Source: Littorina saxatilis (Eukaryota > Mollusca > Gastropoda > Littorinimorpha > Littorinidae). Taken from it: DNA of 64,000 nt. The notes beneath the pieces are model-generated. The model did no database searches. It saw nothing but the letters and a program-made list of their open reading frames with translations, and was not told where the DNA came from. How positions within the stretch are numbered: position 1 is the stretch's first letter; the number at the start of each line of letters is the position of its first letter. A program made the position numbers and the translations under genes. Where the stretch lies: NCBI RefSeq assembly GCF_037325665.1, contig NC_090248.1:20302137-20366136 (forward strand). The letters run 5' to 3'. This document shows, one piece after another, positions 1 through 12,700 of this stretch.

Positions 1-138
1 TTAGTCCCAATCATGCAGGGGCGAGCACCCACGTTATAAATTGCATCAGATACTTTTAACAAAAAGGGTTGCTTCCCTTGTGCTGACGATTGTAATTTTT
101 TTCGTAAAAGGTGACAATGAGCGTGTGAGCGCGCGCGT

Positions 139-148
139 GTGCGCGCGC

Positions 149-189
<41 letters not shown>

Positions 190-192
190 TGT
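139..192. repeat. (TG)n microsatellite, GC-alternating start
   Basis: Alternating GC then TG repeats lie just upstream of the first visible exon. The region 1-246 otherwise shows no coding sequence I can support. Confidence 0.9.
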
Positions 193-246
193 ATGAAGAC
201 CATAGTGAATAGTCTCAGCTGTAAGTGCTTGTTCTTAATTTTTCAG

Positions 247-2143
247 GGCCTTCACTCATCAAAAGCGTACATTGCAGCACAAGGTAAAGACACACACAGA
301 CACACACGTGCACGAACGCATGCACACATTTCGGGTTGTCAGAACCCGATTAAATGTTTGACTTTTCTTACATTAATACTATTATTTAATACCTCATTCT
401 CGAATAGCATTAACATGCTGAAGAGACGATTAACAATTACAACATAGTTCAATACCTTACACACAGAGCATGTTATTCTATATCAGTCAAAAATGCAGAG
501 TCTATAGCATTGTCTCAAAACGAAAGTGATAAGAGTTGTCCGTCCCTGACATATCTCGCGGCGCTGTCGGCGTGTAGTTCCTGTTGTTTTGTTTACGTCC
601 AAAATGGCTTAACGAGAGAAGATTAGTGGTGGAGGGAAACGTTACTGTGTCTGCTGTTCAAACTACGCGGATTGTCATGCGGTTCCATTTTCCAAACACA
701 AAACGAAACTACCTGCCGTTCCAGGGGCGCAACTCTGTGCGACTATCGCGTTAGTTACGAGACAGTGCTATAAGGTGCATGAATTCTCGCGAATCATTTT
801 GTGTTGATGAAGCCCCGGCCAGTAAATATAAGTGTTCAAGCATCTCATACTTATATAATTAAAGTTTGCGACAAAAATTGCCAGCATGAGCTGTTGTTAA
901 ATGCTTTTATACATGAGCTAAACACATTGTACTCTAATATTGTTCAAGGCCCCAACAGAAACACTGTCAGAGACTTCTGGAAAATGGTGTGGCAGGAACA
1001 GGTGACTCGCATCGTGATGCTGACAAACGTCAAGGAGGGGAAAAAGGTATTTCAATCTTTACTTTTAGATATTCTCTAACCTGAGTATGCGCGTAAGAGA
1101 TAGAAAGATATATATATATTACTAGATGATTACCCGCTTCGCCGGGTACCGGCTTCGCCGGGAAGAAGTAGAGCCGAATACCAGGCTGCGCCTGGGACCC
1201 GGCAGAGCCGGGTGTACGCCGCACGAAGGAAAGGAGATAAACGCGCAAAACACTGGAGACCTTCTAAAAATAGTAACGTGCAGTGACCTTCTAAAAATAG
1301 TAACGTAGCAACGGGAATATGGATTGACGCCACACGGAGGAAGGGAGATAATCGCGGCTGAAAACACTGGAGAAGATAAGGAAGAGTTACTGGTAGTGGA
1401 TCCCGACAACAACAACACACAAAAAACAAAAAAAATCGGCTCAGCGCGCATAGCGCTGCGCGCTGAGAGCACGTGTTGAAATATCTCATCGATGCGGTTG
1501 TGTCCGGGGTGTAGCTGAATACGGTGTCCAAATTTGAAAAAGACCCACCGAGAACTTTGGCCGTGCATCGCGAACAGACAGACAGACAGACAGACAGACA
1601 CTAGTCGTATATATATATAGATAATTATAATTATATTAATGTTATTATAGTCATGTATAATTACGTCATGTATAATTACGTCATATACTGACATTGCGTC
1701 AAAGGATATTTGTAAACATCGTGCGAGCTAATTATAGAACACCCTGACGAAGGCCACGAGGCCGAAATATTGGTGAAAACGTGAAGGCTTGTTTTGGTTA
1801 TTTTTTCCTTATTTGTTTGTGTATATATATACTAATAATAATAATAATAATAATAATGGACATTTGCTATAGCGCATAATCATATATATGCTCAATGCGC
1901 TTTACAATAACTAGAATTAACATAACTAATAATAAAACCATACACAATGAACAAGACCCACAATCTACATAACATAGCATACTCAGCATACTCCATGCAA
2001 GCAAACACAAAAGCTTAACACACTCCAAGCACGCAAGACCAAGCAAACAGGGCAAAGACAAAACAAAGTCATACAAGCAAAACCATACAAGCAAAATTAA
2101 TACCGAACTCCATGCAAACAATACTCAAAACTCAAAAGAAAGG

Positions 2144-2182
<39 letters not shown>

Positions 2183-2419
2183 GAGGAATACCCGGCTTCG
2201 CCGGGGTGAATCGCGAGACAGAGACAGAGACAGACAGCGTGGCGGTTCACCACAATCACCTTTGAAGGCGAAGTCCTGTCAAACGGGATTGAGAATTTTA
2301 GAGCTTATTTCTTAGCCCTATATTATCTGCTGTGGCTTCTCAAATGCCAGAACATACAGACAGACAAAAGCCGCTAGACCACATCACAAACAGAACTCTA
2401 CAATACACAGGTTTTTGCC

Positions 2420-2451
<32 letters not shown>

Positions 2452-3328
2452 GAGAAGCCGTATATATATATGCATATCTGTATCTATAAATATATAGAGA
2501 TAGGTGAGAGTGTATTTTTCGCGTGGCTATAAATTGATTCGACCTTTTCACTTTGACAGTAAGAACAACTTACGGGTGCAAGGGAGGCGTTGTGGACAGC
2601 GCAGTGGACAGCGCAGTGACATTCTAAAAATAGTAATAGTAACTTACAAACGGGAAAGCCACACGAAGGAAGGGAGATAAACGCCAAACACTGGAGAAGA
2701 TAAGGAAGAGTTACTTATAATGGTGAAATGAACACAAAAACCAAAATCAGTTCAGCGCTGCGCGCTGAGAGCACGTGTTGAAATATCTCATCGATGATAT
2801 TGTGTCCGGGGTGTAGCTGAATACGGTGTCCAAATTTGAAAAAGATCCAGCGAGAACTTTGGCGTTGTGATGTGGTGTAGCGGCTTTGGTGTGTCGGTAT
2901 GGGGGCCCGGGTAGCTGAGGTGGAACCAAAATCGGTTGAGCGCTGCGCGCTGAGAGCACGTGTTGAAATATCTCATCGATGAGGTTGTGTCCGGGGTCTC
3001 TCTGAATAAGCCCACCAAATTTGAAGCAGATCCATCGAGAACTTTGGCCGTGCATGGCGAATACACAGATACACAGACACACACACAGACACACACACAG
3101 ACACAAGTCGTATATATATATATATTTATGACTTGTCATAAAGTCATTTACGTTTCAAAGTTTAGGTTGGCAATGCTGATACCTGTACATGATGTTTTAA
3201 CACACGTCAACCTTTTGTTCACACTCCTCACGCTATCACACACATCATGTAGCCCACACCTGGAGTTGTTGTTCGTGCCGCTGAATTTTATTTCAGCGAC
3301 TTTTGCATCTATATATATATACGACTAG

Positions 3329-3359
<31 letters not shown>

Positions 3360-6300
3360 TCGCGATGCACGGCCAAAGTTCTCGGTGGATCTTTTTCAAA
3401 TTTGGACACCGTATTCAGCTACACCCCGGACACAACCTCATCGATGAGATATTTTAACACGTGCTCTCAGCGCGCAGCGCTGTGCGCGCTGAACCGATTT
3501 TTTTGTTTTGTTTGTTGTTGTTGTTGTCGGGATCCACTACCAGTAACTCTTCCTTATCTTCTCCAGTGTTTTCAGCCGCGATTATATCCCTTCCTCCGTG
3601 TGGTGTCAATCCATATTCCCGTTACTACGTTACTATTGTTAGAAGGTCACTGCACGTTACTATTTTTAGAAGGTCTCCAGTGTTTTGCGCGTTTATTTCC
3701 TTTCCTTCGCGCAGCCTGGTATTCGGCTCTACTTCTTCCCGGCGAAGCCGGCTACCCGGCGAAGCAGGTAATCATCTAGTACCATATATTTGTATGCATC
3801 CACGTTATATGTTCTTTTTTCCAAATTTGTTTCAAAACTTTTCTGCAACTTGTGGCGGAGACCGACAACAAATGTTTACTTCCAAAAAACAATCTCCAGA
3901 ATGTGGCGGTAAAATCGCCATTCAGCAGAAACAAAGAAAACAGGCATAGATTCATAATGCAAATTTGTGCTTAGCCAACCCGACTTCCAAAAGTAAATGC
4001 AAGTGGCAGGTGGGGATGGTGGTGGTTCGAAGAAAACTTGTCAGATTTGTAGCGTGCCTTTTTGAGGAGTGGCCTTGACCCTTGATAGCAAATCTATCAT
4101 GACAAGAAAGGTGGACTAGGCCAGTGGACTCAAAATAAAGTGGGATCGGTCTTGGGACCTGTAACTAAACTCCTCAACTTAAATTTCATTTATGACTTGT
4201 CATAAAGTCATTTACGTTTCAAAGTTTAGGTTGGCAATGCTGATACCTGTGCATTACTTGCTATTCCGACTTGGTCGTGTGACAGACGTTTTCTTCCACA
4301 CGAGATTACGTTGATTGTCTAACGAAGCCGTCAGGCTGAGTTAGACATCAGCTAATCGAGTGTGGAAGAAAACTCTGTCACCCGACCAAGTCGGAATAGC
4401 ATTTATGTCTCACAGCTTCAACAGAGGAGAGAACAAACACGTTTTGTGTACTCAAGCTTGACAAACCTAAACACAGGAGCAGCCATTGTGGGGAGATCTA
4501 CTTTTTGACAGAAGTGACCGAACAACTGTGAATGACGTCTCAAATTATGTGAATGACGTCACAGTCATCGTCACAGTCTGTATCTTTTGAAGCATCGCAT
4601 TCTTCATGACGTCTTTCTGTGTCTGCATCCACGAAATGTTTGTTCATTCCGGAATCTTTGTCATCTATGTTCAGAACTCTGTCCTAGTTTCAGACTAACA
4701 GGCCTCCTGAGCGAGCCACTTTTCAAGGGAAGCTAAATTCGCGTATGGAAACAGTACTGTCGTCTGGGATGCCGTTTTCAGTGTTCTGAGCGTCGAAGAA
4801 TGTGTAAAGAGAAGAAACGATAACAGCAGGAGATATAATTGTTGTGTGCATTTTTTGGCTTTTGGAGGGACGGTTTTGAGTTTGAATCCGTTCTTGCCAT
4901 GCTCCTAAAGCGTGTAACATACAATCTTGCACACGTTTGCTTTAGTAGTGACAAAGAAGGAAAGCGTGTGACATGATGTTTTAACACACGTCAACATATT
5001 GTTCACACTCCTCACGCTATCACACACATCATGTAGCCCACACCTGGAGTTGTTGTTCGTGCCGCTGAATTTTATTTCAGCGACTTTTGCATACCATATA
5101 TTTGTATGCATCCACGTTATATGTTTTTGTTTCCAAATTTGTTTCAAAACTTTTCCGCAACTTGTGGCGGAGACCGACAACAAATGTTTACTTCCATATA
5201 ACCAATAACAAAACTCCTCAACTTAAATGTCATATATATGCTAAGAGATTTTAACAAATCTCGGAAGAAAGTCTCTGCTGACTTTCAATTGTTTCTTTCA
5301 CAATTTTTGATGTGTTATATTTATATATATCCCATGACCTCCCTTCTTTGTCTCTGTTACTTCAGTATGGGTATATATGTTGTATTTTTATAGCTCAATA
5401 AATACATCATGGACTCCAAAAAATATATGATAGTGCAGATTCCGATTTGGGCAAAGGACTACTTTCCTCCCGACCTTTGACCTCGCTCGCGCCGAACAAT
5501 GTGACACATTTGTATGAAGTTCTAAAATCGTATTGCACGGCTCAGAAAACCATATCAGTTGCACGCAAAAATGAATCTCAGAACTGATCTGATGTATGAG
5601 ATGCAATAAGCAAAAGTTTCTTTCATAATGAATGCAATGCAGGTCGAAAAAAACGAACATTCAACTTACAAGATAACCAGATGCTAGCAAACCAAAACAA
5701 AAACACGAGTACCCTCCCCTTGCATCGTTAGCAGACGACTTTTGAGAATCTGTCGGTAGTGTGTTTTGCCGGTGTGCGCCTTCAGCTATCAAACATCGGC
5801 TGTTTCACATGTTTTGCGAGCAAGTCTACTCTTTTGCCTGGCTCTGCAGTAAGTCCACATATTTTTCCGTAATCCAGTCATATTCCTTCAAAATGCAATC
5901 AATCGGCGGTGACAGACGTGTCGGTCGCGTTTTCCTCTCACCCATACCAGTTTAAGTTCATCCATGCAAACACACTCGCAAAACAGTTAATCACGTAGAT
6001 ACATTTCAAATAGGGAGCAAATGGTTAAATCTAAACCTACATATTTGTTCCCTAAGATTTGCTTCTCTGTCAATAAGCCTAATTACACACGTTCGAGAAA
6101 AACAATGTGGAATCAATTCTGAATCGAGTAAGCCAAATGGGTCCCAAACCCGTTTCGCCCGTTCTGCCGACCTGAAACGCAAAACAAAAGAATTGTGCGC
6201 TTCAACTAAATTAATTTCTATTCGACTTCATTACTTTCTTGCAACTTATGAACCTTTACTTAAAGCTTTTAAATGGTCTGAAAGTAGTGTTACCGCGTAC

Positions 6301-6624
6301 TTATCGATGCACTCATTCGTTTTATTTTTTCAGCGACGGTCACTTAGTTTAAGGTTGCAAAAGGGCTAAGTCTCGCTGGCAACAGTTTTACCCTGCACAG
6401 ATCGCAACAGTGCCGCTAGTAGTCTACACTTTGTGTTTGATGGTAGAATGGGATATACAGATTACAACACTCGTGGTTTTTTATATGGCTTGTATTTCAG
6501 TCAAGACCCAGCGGGAATATCAATCGAGAGACACTCGCCAAAGGCTCGTGTCTCCCGATGATATTCATCCGCTGGGTCTTGACTGAAATACAAGCCATAT
6601 AAAAAACCACTCGTGTTGTAACCT

Positions 6625-6722
<98 letters not shown>

Positions 6723-9700
6723 AGGTTACAACACGAGTGGTTTTTTATATGGCTTGTATTTCAGTCAAGACCCAGCGGATGAATATCATCGGGAGACACG
6801 AGCCTCTGGCGAGTGTCTCTCGATTGATATTCCCGCTGGGTCTTGACTGAAATACAAGCCATATAAAAAACCACGAGTGTTGTAATCTGTATATCCCATT
6901 CTACCATCAAACACAAAGTGTATACTACTAGCGGCACTGTTGCGATCTGTGCAGGGTAAAACTGTTGCCAGCGAGACTTAGCCCTTTTGCAACCTTAAAC
7001 TAAGTGACCGTCGCTGAAAAAATAAAACGAATGAGTGCATCGATAAGTACGCGGTAACACTACTTTCAGACCATTTAAAAGCTTTAAGTAAAGGTTCATA
7101 AGTTGCAAGAAAGTAATGAAGTCGAATAGAAATTAATTTAGTTGAAGCGCACAATTCTTTTGTTTTGCGTTTCAGGTCGGCAGAACGGGCGAAACGGGTT
7201 TGGGACCCATTTGGCTTACTCGATTCAGAATTGATTCCACGTTGTTTTTCTCGAACGTGTGTAATTAGGCTTATTGACAGAGAAGCAAATCTTAGGGAAC
7301 AAATATGTAGGTTTAGATTTAACCATTTGCTCCCTATTTGAAATGTATCTACGTGATAAACTGTTTTGCGAGTGTGTTTGCATGGATGAACTTAAACTGG
7401 TATGGGTGAGAGGAAAACGCGACCGACACGTCTGTCACCGCCGATTGATTGCATTTTGAAGGAATATGACTGGATTACGGAAAAATATGTGGACTTACTG
7501 CAGAGCCAGGCAAAAGAGTAGACTTGCTCGCAAAACACGTGAAACAGCCGATGTTTTGATAGCTGAAGGCGCACACCGGCAAAACACACTACCGACAGAT
7601 TCTCAAAAGTCGTCTGCTAACGATGCAAGGGGAGGGTACTCGTGTTTTTGTTTTGGTTCGCTAGCATCTGGTTATCTTGTAAGTTGAATGTTCGTTTTTT
7701 TCGACCTGCATTGCTTTCATAATGAAAGAAACTTTTGCTTATTGCATCTCATACATCAGATCAGTTCTGAGATTCATTTTTGCGTGCAACTGATATGGTT
7801 TTCTGAGCCGTGCAATACGATTTTAGAACTTCATACAAATGTGTCACATTGTTCGGCGCGAGGTCAAAGGTCGGGAGGAAAGTAGTCCTTTGCCCAAATC
7901 GGAATCTGCACTATCATATATTTTTTGGAGTCCATGATGTATTTATTGAGCTATAAAAATACAACATATATACCCATACTGAAGTAACAGAGACAAAGAA
8001 GGGAGGTCATGGGATATATATATATATATATATACTCGAGTGAAAGCAGTCTTATTGCGGTGTTTCTTTCTTCCATTCATACTAGAGCTGAGCTTCTGTT
8101 GAAAGGAAATTAGTATTGACACGCATTGCGTTGCGTCATATTTATTGTACCGTATTGTATTTTACTGCCTGTATTTTATTTTGTACTGAATCATACTGCC
8201 AATTGTGTAATGCATTGTATTGTCTTGTGTTGTACTGTCTTGTACTGTCTTGTATTGTATTGTATTGTATTGTATTGTATTGTATCGTATCGTATCGTAT
8301 TGTATTATGTAACAGAAAAAGTGCGAGCAGTATTGGCCTCCTCCTGGGAAGAAAGTGAAGTATGGCTCCATTGACGTCACGGGGTTGGAGTCGCATGAAA
8401 GAGCGCATTACGTCATGAGGACTTTCGACATGATGGCAGAGGTAAGAAACAGCTAGGTTGTTCTGTCGTTTCGCCGTTATTTTCGTGATCAGAGTGGAAA
8501 AAGTTTGAAATTAAAACTTACTTTTAATTGTATCCATCCTTCTTCTTTAAGATTTGTTACATTTAACAAAGTCGCTTCGGTGATATCCCTACATTTCCTT
8601 GCACGAACACAGATAGCAAAGAATCAAAACTTTTAGTTTCCTAAAGTAACGAACATCGCATATGCTAATAATATAACGACATTGTATAAATGATGCTTCA
8701 ATGTGTTCGGAGCAACAGAAGATATTTTACAAGTTGCTTACTTGACAATGACTTACTTTTTGCAATGCACACCATTCACCGCCACACCTTACCTTTTAAG
8801 CCTCCAATCAGAAGATATCAGTAAAAGAACAGAAGTTGAATTATATACATGTAGATGAAAATGCAAAAACCTAGCACATGAAAATGTCGCTAACAATGTT
8901 CAAGGCACTTCCTTATCTTTGAAGGACGGGTCAATCCGCCGAGTGGCTCAGTACCACTACACCATGTGGCCAGATCACGGGATTCCCACAACCACGGGGC
9001 TAGTAGACTTCTGGAGAACCGTCAGGACATCCCACAGACAACAGCAACAGTCTTCGCCTCTCCTCGTACATTGCAGGTGGGCTCGTTCTTCATACTCCAC
9101 AAGTTGTGTCGGTTGGTTAATGGTTTGGAGTCTTGCTTGGTTCATTTCTTACAAAAGCATGTTTTCTATTTTTTCTTTGCACGTTCGTTTTTTTGATTGT
9201 TTGTGTTCATAATTCTTCTTGTGGGAGAGGGGGCGGAGGCAAACTAAAACCGCTCTTCAACAGTGCTTTTGTTTGTAGTGCTGGCGTGGGCAGAACAGGA
9301 ACGTTCATCGGCCTTGACATTCTTATGGACCAGCTACAGCAGCAGCAGCACATCGACATCTGCCAGGTGGTCAACGACATGCGGAACGGTCGTTGCAACA
9401 TGGTCCAGGCAAAGGTTGTACAATTATGTAGCATCATCATTTTATCGTTATCTCTGACTATCGTCTTTGTTGTGTATTACGTACAGTTTTTGTCTTTCTT
9501 GTTTAAATGTAAAACTTGTGTTTCTGTGGCGACCTGTTCTGTTGATTTGTTTAGTTTATTACTGAAGAGAGTTCATGCTCTATGTTAAGAGTTTTTCCCG
9601 CATTGTTGTAGATGTCACTAATGTTTCTGTGTCATTACAAAGCAAACTAAACAAGTATCCTTGTTGTGTCTATTGTCAATAGAGTTCACGTAAAAAATGA

Positions 9701-12700
9701 CGTATAAAACGATTGGTGCAAACCTTATCTTGAGAGACAGATGAACTGTGAAAACAGAAGAAGAAATCCCTAAAACACTTCTTCAAATCTGAGCCTTTTA
9801 TTTTGATTTACAGTCACAGTACTGCATTTTGCACGAAGCAGTGCTTGAAGCCTACACAAGTCAGGACACCAGACTGTCGGGTCCAACTTTCGACTCTGTG
9901 TTTAAACATCACGTGGATCCACATCACTCCAACTCGCGCATTGATACCGAGTGCAAGGTCGGATCTCTTTTCACAAATGGAAAGTTTTCTGGGTTTTTTA
10001 GCGTCCTTTTAACCGATATGGCTATGCGGGACCGTCGGAATTAGACAGAACAAAGAGATAAATTCAAGTAAATTAAGTAAAGAGATATAATCTAATTATT
10101 AGCAAGCAAATCAATATATTAATAGGTATATAAAACATTTGTAACTGCAGTAGTCCAGCAATCCTGAAATTAATAATTAAATAAACAAATTGAATATATT
10201 TAACAGTGAACAGAAATGTTATTAAATAAATGAATAAATAATAAATTAAGTAATATACCAATACATTTTAAAAAGAATACATACTGCAGTCAAGGGGGAA
10301 ATTGCAAAAAAAATCGTTTGAATTGCTTTTAAAAGACGCCCTTTTTGCTATTAAAAAGAAAAAAGTGAGATTTTACTGCAAGAATGTCTGCTTCCTGCAC
10401 CATCGTCTTCATGTTGTGCTGTGCGTTTTTTTAGAAACTGAAGCAGATGAAGGTGCTGATGCAAAAACCTCGACAGACAGCGGCAGAGAAGGAAGAAAAC
10501 ATCAACAAGAACAGATATCTGGACATCTTGCCAGGTTTGTACATAGCTCATATAAATGTATGTACCGGGTATTACTTGCTGCCATTCATGGACGAGGAAT
10601 TTTTGCGGAGTATATGTTCTTTAGTTGCACACGTGAAAGCTGTGGGTGTGTAGAATGTCCTTCTGCACAGATCAGTATTAATTCTCCCAAAAACAAATAA
10701 TTATAGAGGATTTAAGAAAAAAATGAATACTTTTGCCATACTGTACTCATGGGTAGGTTTTGAGATGTTGAATTCATAGATGTGGGTTGATTTTATAAAT
10801 TTATCTTGTTGTGCTCCCTTTATTATAACTTTCAATTACGGCTTTGTATTTATGCAACTGAATAAAAAAAAATGTTTAAAAAAAATGTGGTTTGATTTTA
10901 CCACAAGGCGTATATGAGATGTGACATTTTTATTTTTCAGATGACAGATATTTGGTGCATCTGACTATTCCTGCTGAGAAAAGAAGCGATTACATCAATG
11001 CAGTCATGATGCCAGTGAGACAAACTTTACTTTTGTTACAGAAATAAATGTGCTTTTCTAATCAAACTAAAGCATCAAAATAAATGCGCTCGATAATCAT
11101 AAGATACAGTCATCAAATGTCTTAACACTTCCGATACAAATATATCTTTGGCATAAAAACGATGTGTGGATCACACTTTTTTTTTAAATTATATTATGTT
11201 GTGTAATACAAGTACTATACATAATGCCTGCATTAACGACTCTTACTGAAGGTTTATTTTTAAGTCCTTATCTGTGGTAGCTGTCGTCACACAAATGCTA
11301 TCTGACTTTATTTTGCCTCAGGTAAAAGTAAATCCATGGGTATTTTCTCAATGTCAACACCAACAACGGGACATTCAAAGATTCACTCACAATTTCAGAC
11401 CTTCACAGAGCAGCAGGGTAGCATCTTGACACAGCTTCCTCTGAGAGATACCATGGTTGACTTGTGGCGTCTTGTGGCCGGAAGTCACGTCAGCCTGATT
11501 GTCTCACTGGGGTCTGAAATCGTCCAGCCCGAGGTACAAATCCATTCTGACTCTTTGGTTTTCATTTTAGTTTTCTTGAAGGAACTTTCGGATCTTTAGT
11601 TTTAGCTGTGTTCCATGGCAGCATTATGTCTTTCTGTGTCTCAGCTGCCAACAGTTCCTTTGGCTGATGTAACCAAGTTCCCAATTGTTTTTGATACTTT
11701 TAAAAATGTTCGGCTTTAATGAAGGCTATAGAGAAATTGCAGCACAATCTATACAGAGAGGTTATACATATATGGTAAGTCTGATCATGTATTGCTATAA
11801 CATTATATCACTTTTGCGACCCTCTGATGGCAGTACCATAATTATTGTTGATACTGATCTATCATGTGTGCGATTTTTTCAAACAGTCATCTTGAACATA
11901 TGAACCAAAAACAAAGGAACTTAGTTGAGTAGGCGTTGTTTTGTCTTATTTAAACGTTCCATAACTTTGTTTTGTGGATTTATGTGAGAAACATGCAGCC
12001 GAAGTGTGTCTCTACGTATAATTTGTTCTGGAGATGTGTTCTGCTTTTTAACAGGGTTGTTAATACCGATTTAAGATAGTGATACAGTTTTGGAATCACA
12101 AGTTGCTTTATCATGAAGAAAATGTGCAAATACAGCTTGATCATCATTGCAGGAAAAGAGCTGTTACTGGCCCCGTGAAGAGAACGATCCACTCGCGTTT
12201 GGACCTTTCATAGTCCGTCTGAAATCACGATCAACCCTGAGGAAGCATATCACGCGGTACACCTTGTCTCTTCAGTATCAGGTATTATCTGTGCCTACAA
12301 TTGCGTGCCTATGTAAAAGGGTGTTCAGTTTTAAACTGGTGCTGTTGCTGCATGGGCTATTGTTAATGCTGTGTATAAGACACAGATCTGGAAAGCCAGG
12401 AAAAGTAGGATAACGGGTTCCGGGGGGATTGTGGAGTTTGTGGAGTGTAGATACATTGAATCATCATTTTTTTCAACCACACTGAGGCATGAAAGCGAAT
12501 TCTATTGTTGCGTTTTTGTTTTTCTGTTGTAATTGCTGACTTTCTTTTTTTCAAATCTTAGTGATCAGTAAGGTAGTTCAGAGCAAATGTCTTCTACACA
12601 GGGACAAGCAAGCCCAAGAAGTGTTGAGCTGCTACACTACAGCGACTGGAAGGGTGACCTACCGGGCAGTGTTGAGGACCTTGTTCACCTCGTGGTCACA

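Larger units (their letters stand above)
3127..5232 (+). repeat. Tandem segmental duplication, two about 1-kb units
   Basis: Unit 1 spans 3127-4192 and unit 2 spans 4193-5232. Both begin TATGACTTGTCATAAAGTC and share GTAGCCCACACCTGGAGTTG, a block around CTTGTGGCGGAGACCGACAA, and AAACTCCTCAACTTAAAT. Unit 1 alone has the Helitron at 3308-3779 and about 260 extra bases (3890-4150). Unit 2 alone has about 720 extra bases (4253-4973) including a fold-back. The insertions therefore followed the duplication, or the losses did. No coding potential was recognised. Confidence 0.75.
5331..8013. repeat. 2.7-kb near-perfect inverted repeat (palindrome)
   Basis: The sequence from CCCATGACCTCCCTTC at 5331 is mirrored by GAAGGGAGGTCATGGG ending at 8013. 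Arms of about 1.34 kb meet in a (TA)n core at 6626-6718. I saw only scattered differences: single bases (for example near 6120 against 7240), a 4-bp TCGC difference near 5488, and a few around 5630. The arms are therefore close to but not fully identical. Each arm holds one 160-bp fold-back element. It lies wholly inside intron 2 of the phosphatase gene. Short open frames in it mirror each other and look non-coding. It could be a giant fold-back transposon, an inverted duplication, or an assembly artefact. Confidence 0.9.
247..9957 (+). other. PTP D1 catalytic domain exons
   Basis: Six exons encode an active-looking domain. The P-loop [10 protein letters not shown] is split by the intron 9077-9278: the first exon ends in HC plus two bases of Ser and the next begins AGVGRTG. 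The nucleophilic Cys and the phosphate-binding Arg of CX5R are both present, as is the general-acid Asp in WPDHG (exon 8925-9076). The Q-loop region reads [17 protein letters not shown] across the 9414/9814 junction. I see no substitution that would predict loss of activity. Confidence 0.9.

Noticed and set aside
4253-4973. A single 720-bp transposon in the second duplicate unit
   Set aside because: The two borders are not inverted or duplicated copies of each other, and a fold-back lies at only one side; a deletion in the first unit is equally possible.
5388-5955. Mirror open frames such as those starting MFVFFDLHC and MFCRC inside the palindrome
   Set aside because: They occur on opposite strands of both arms, are short and show no codon bias or family marks.
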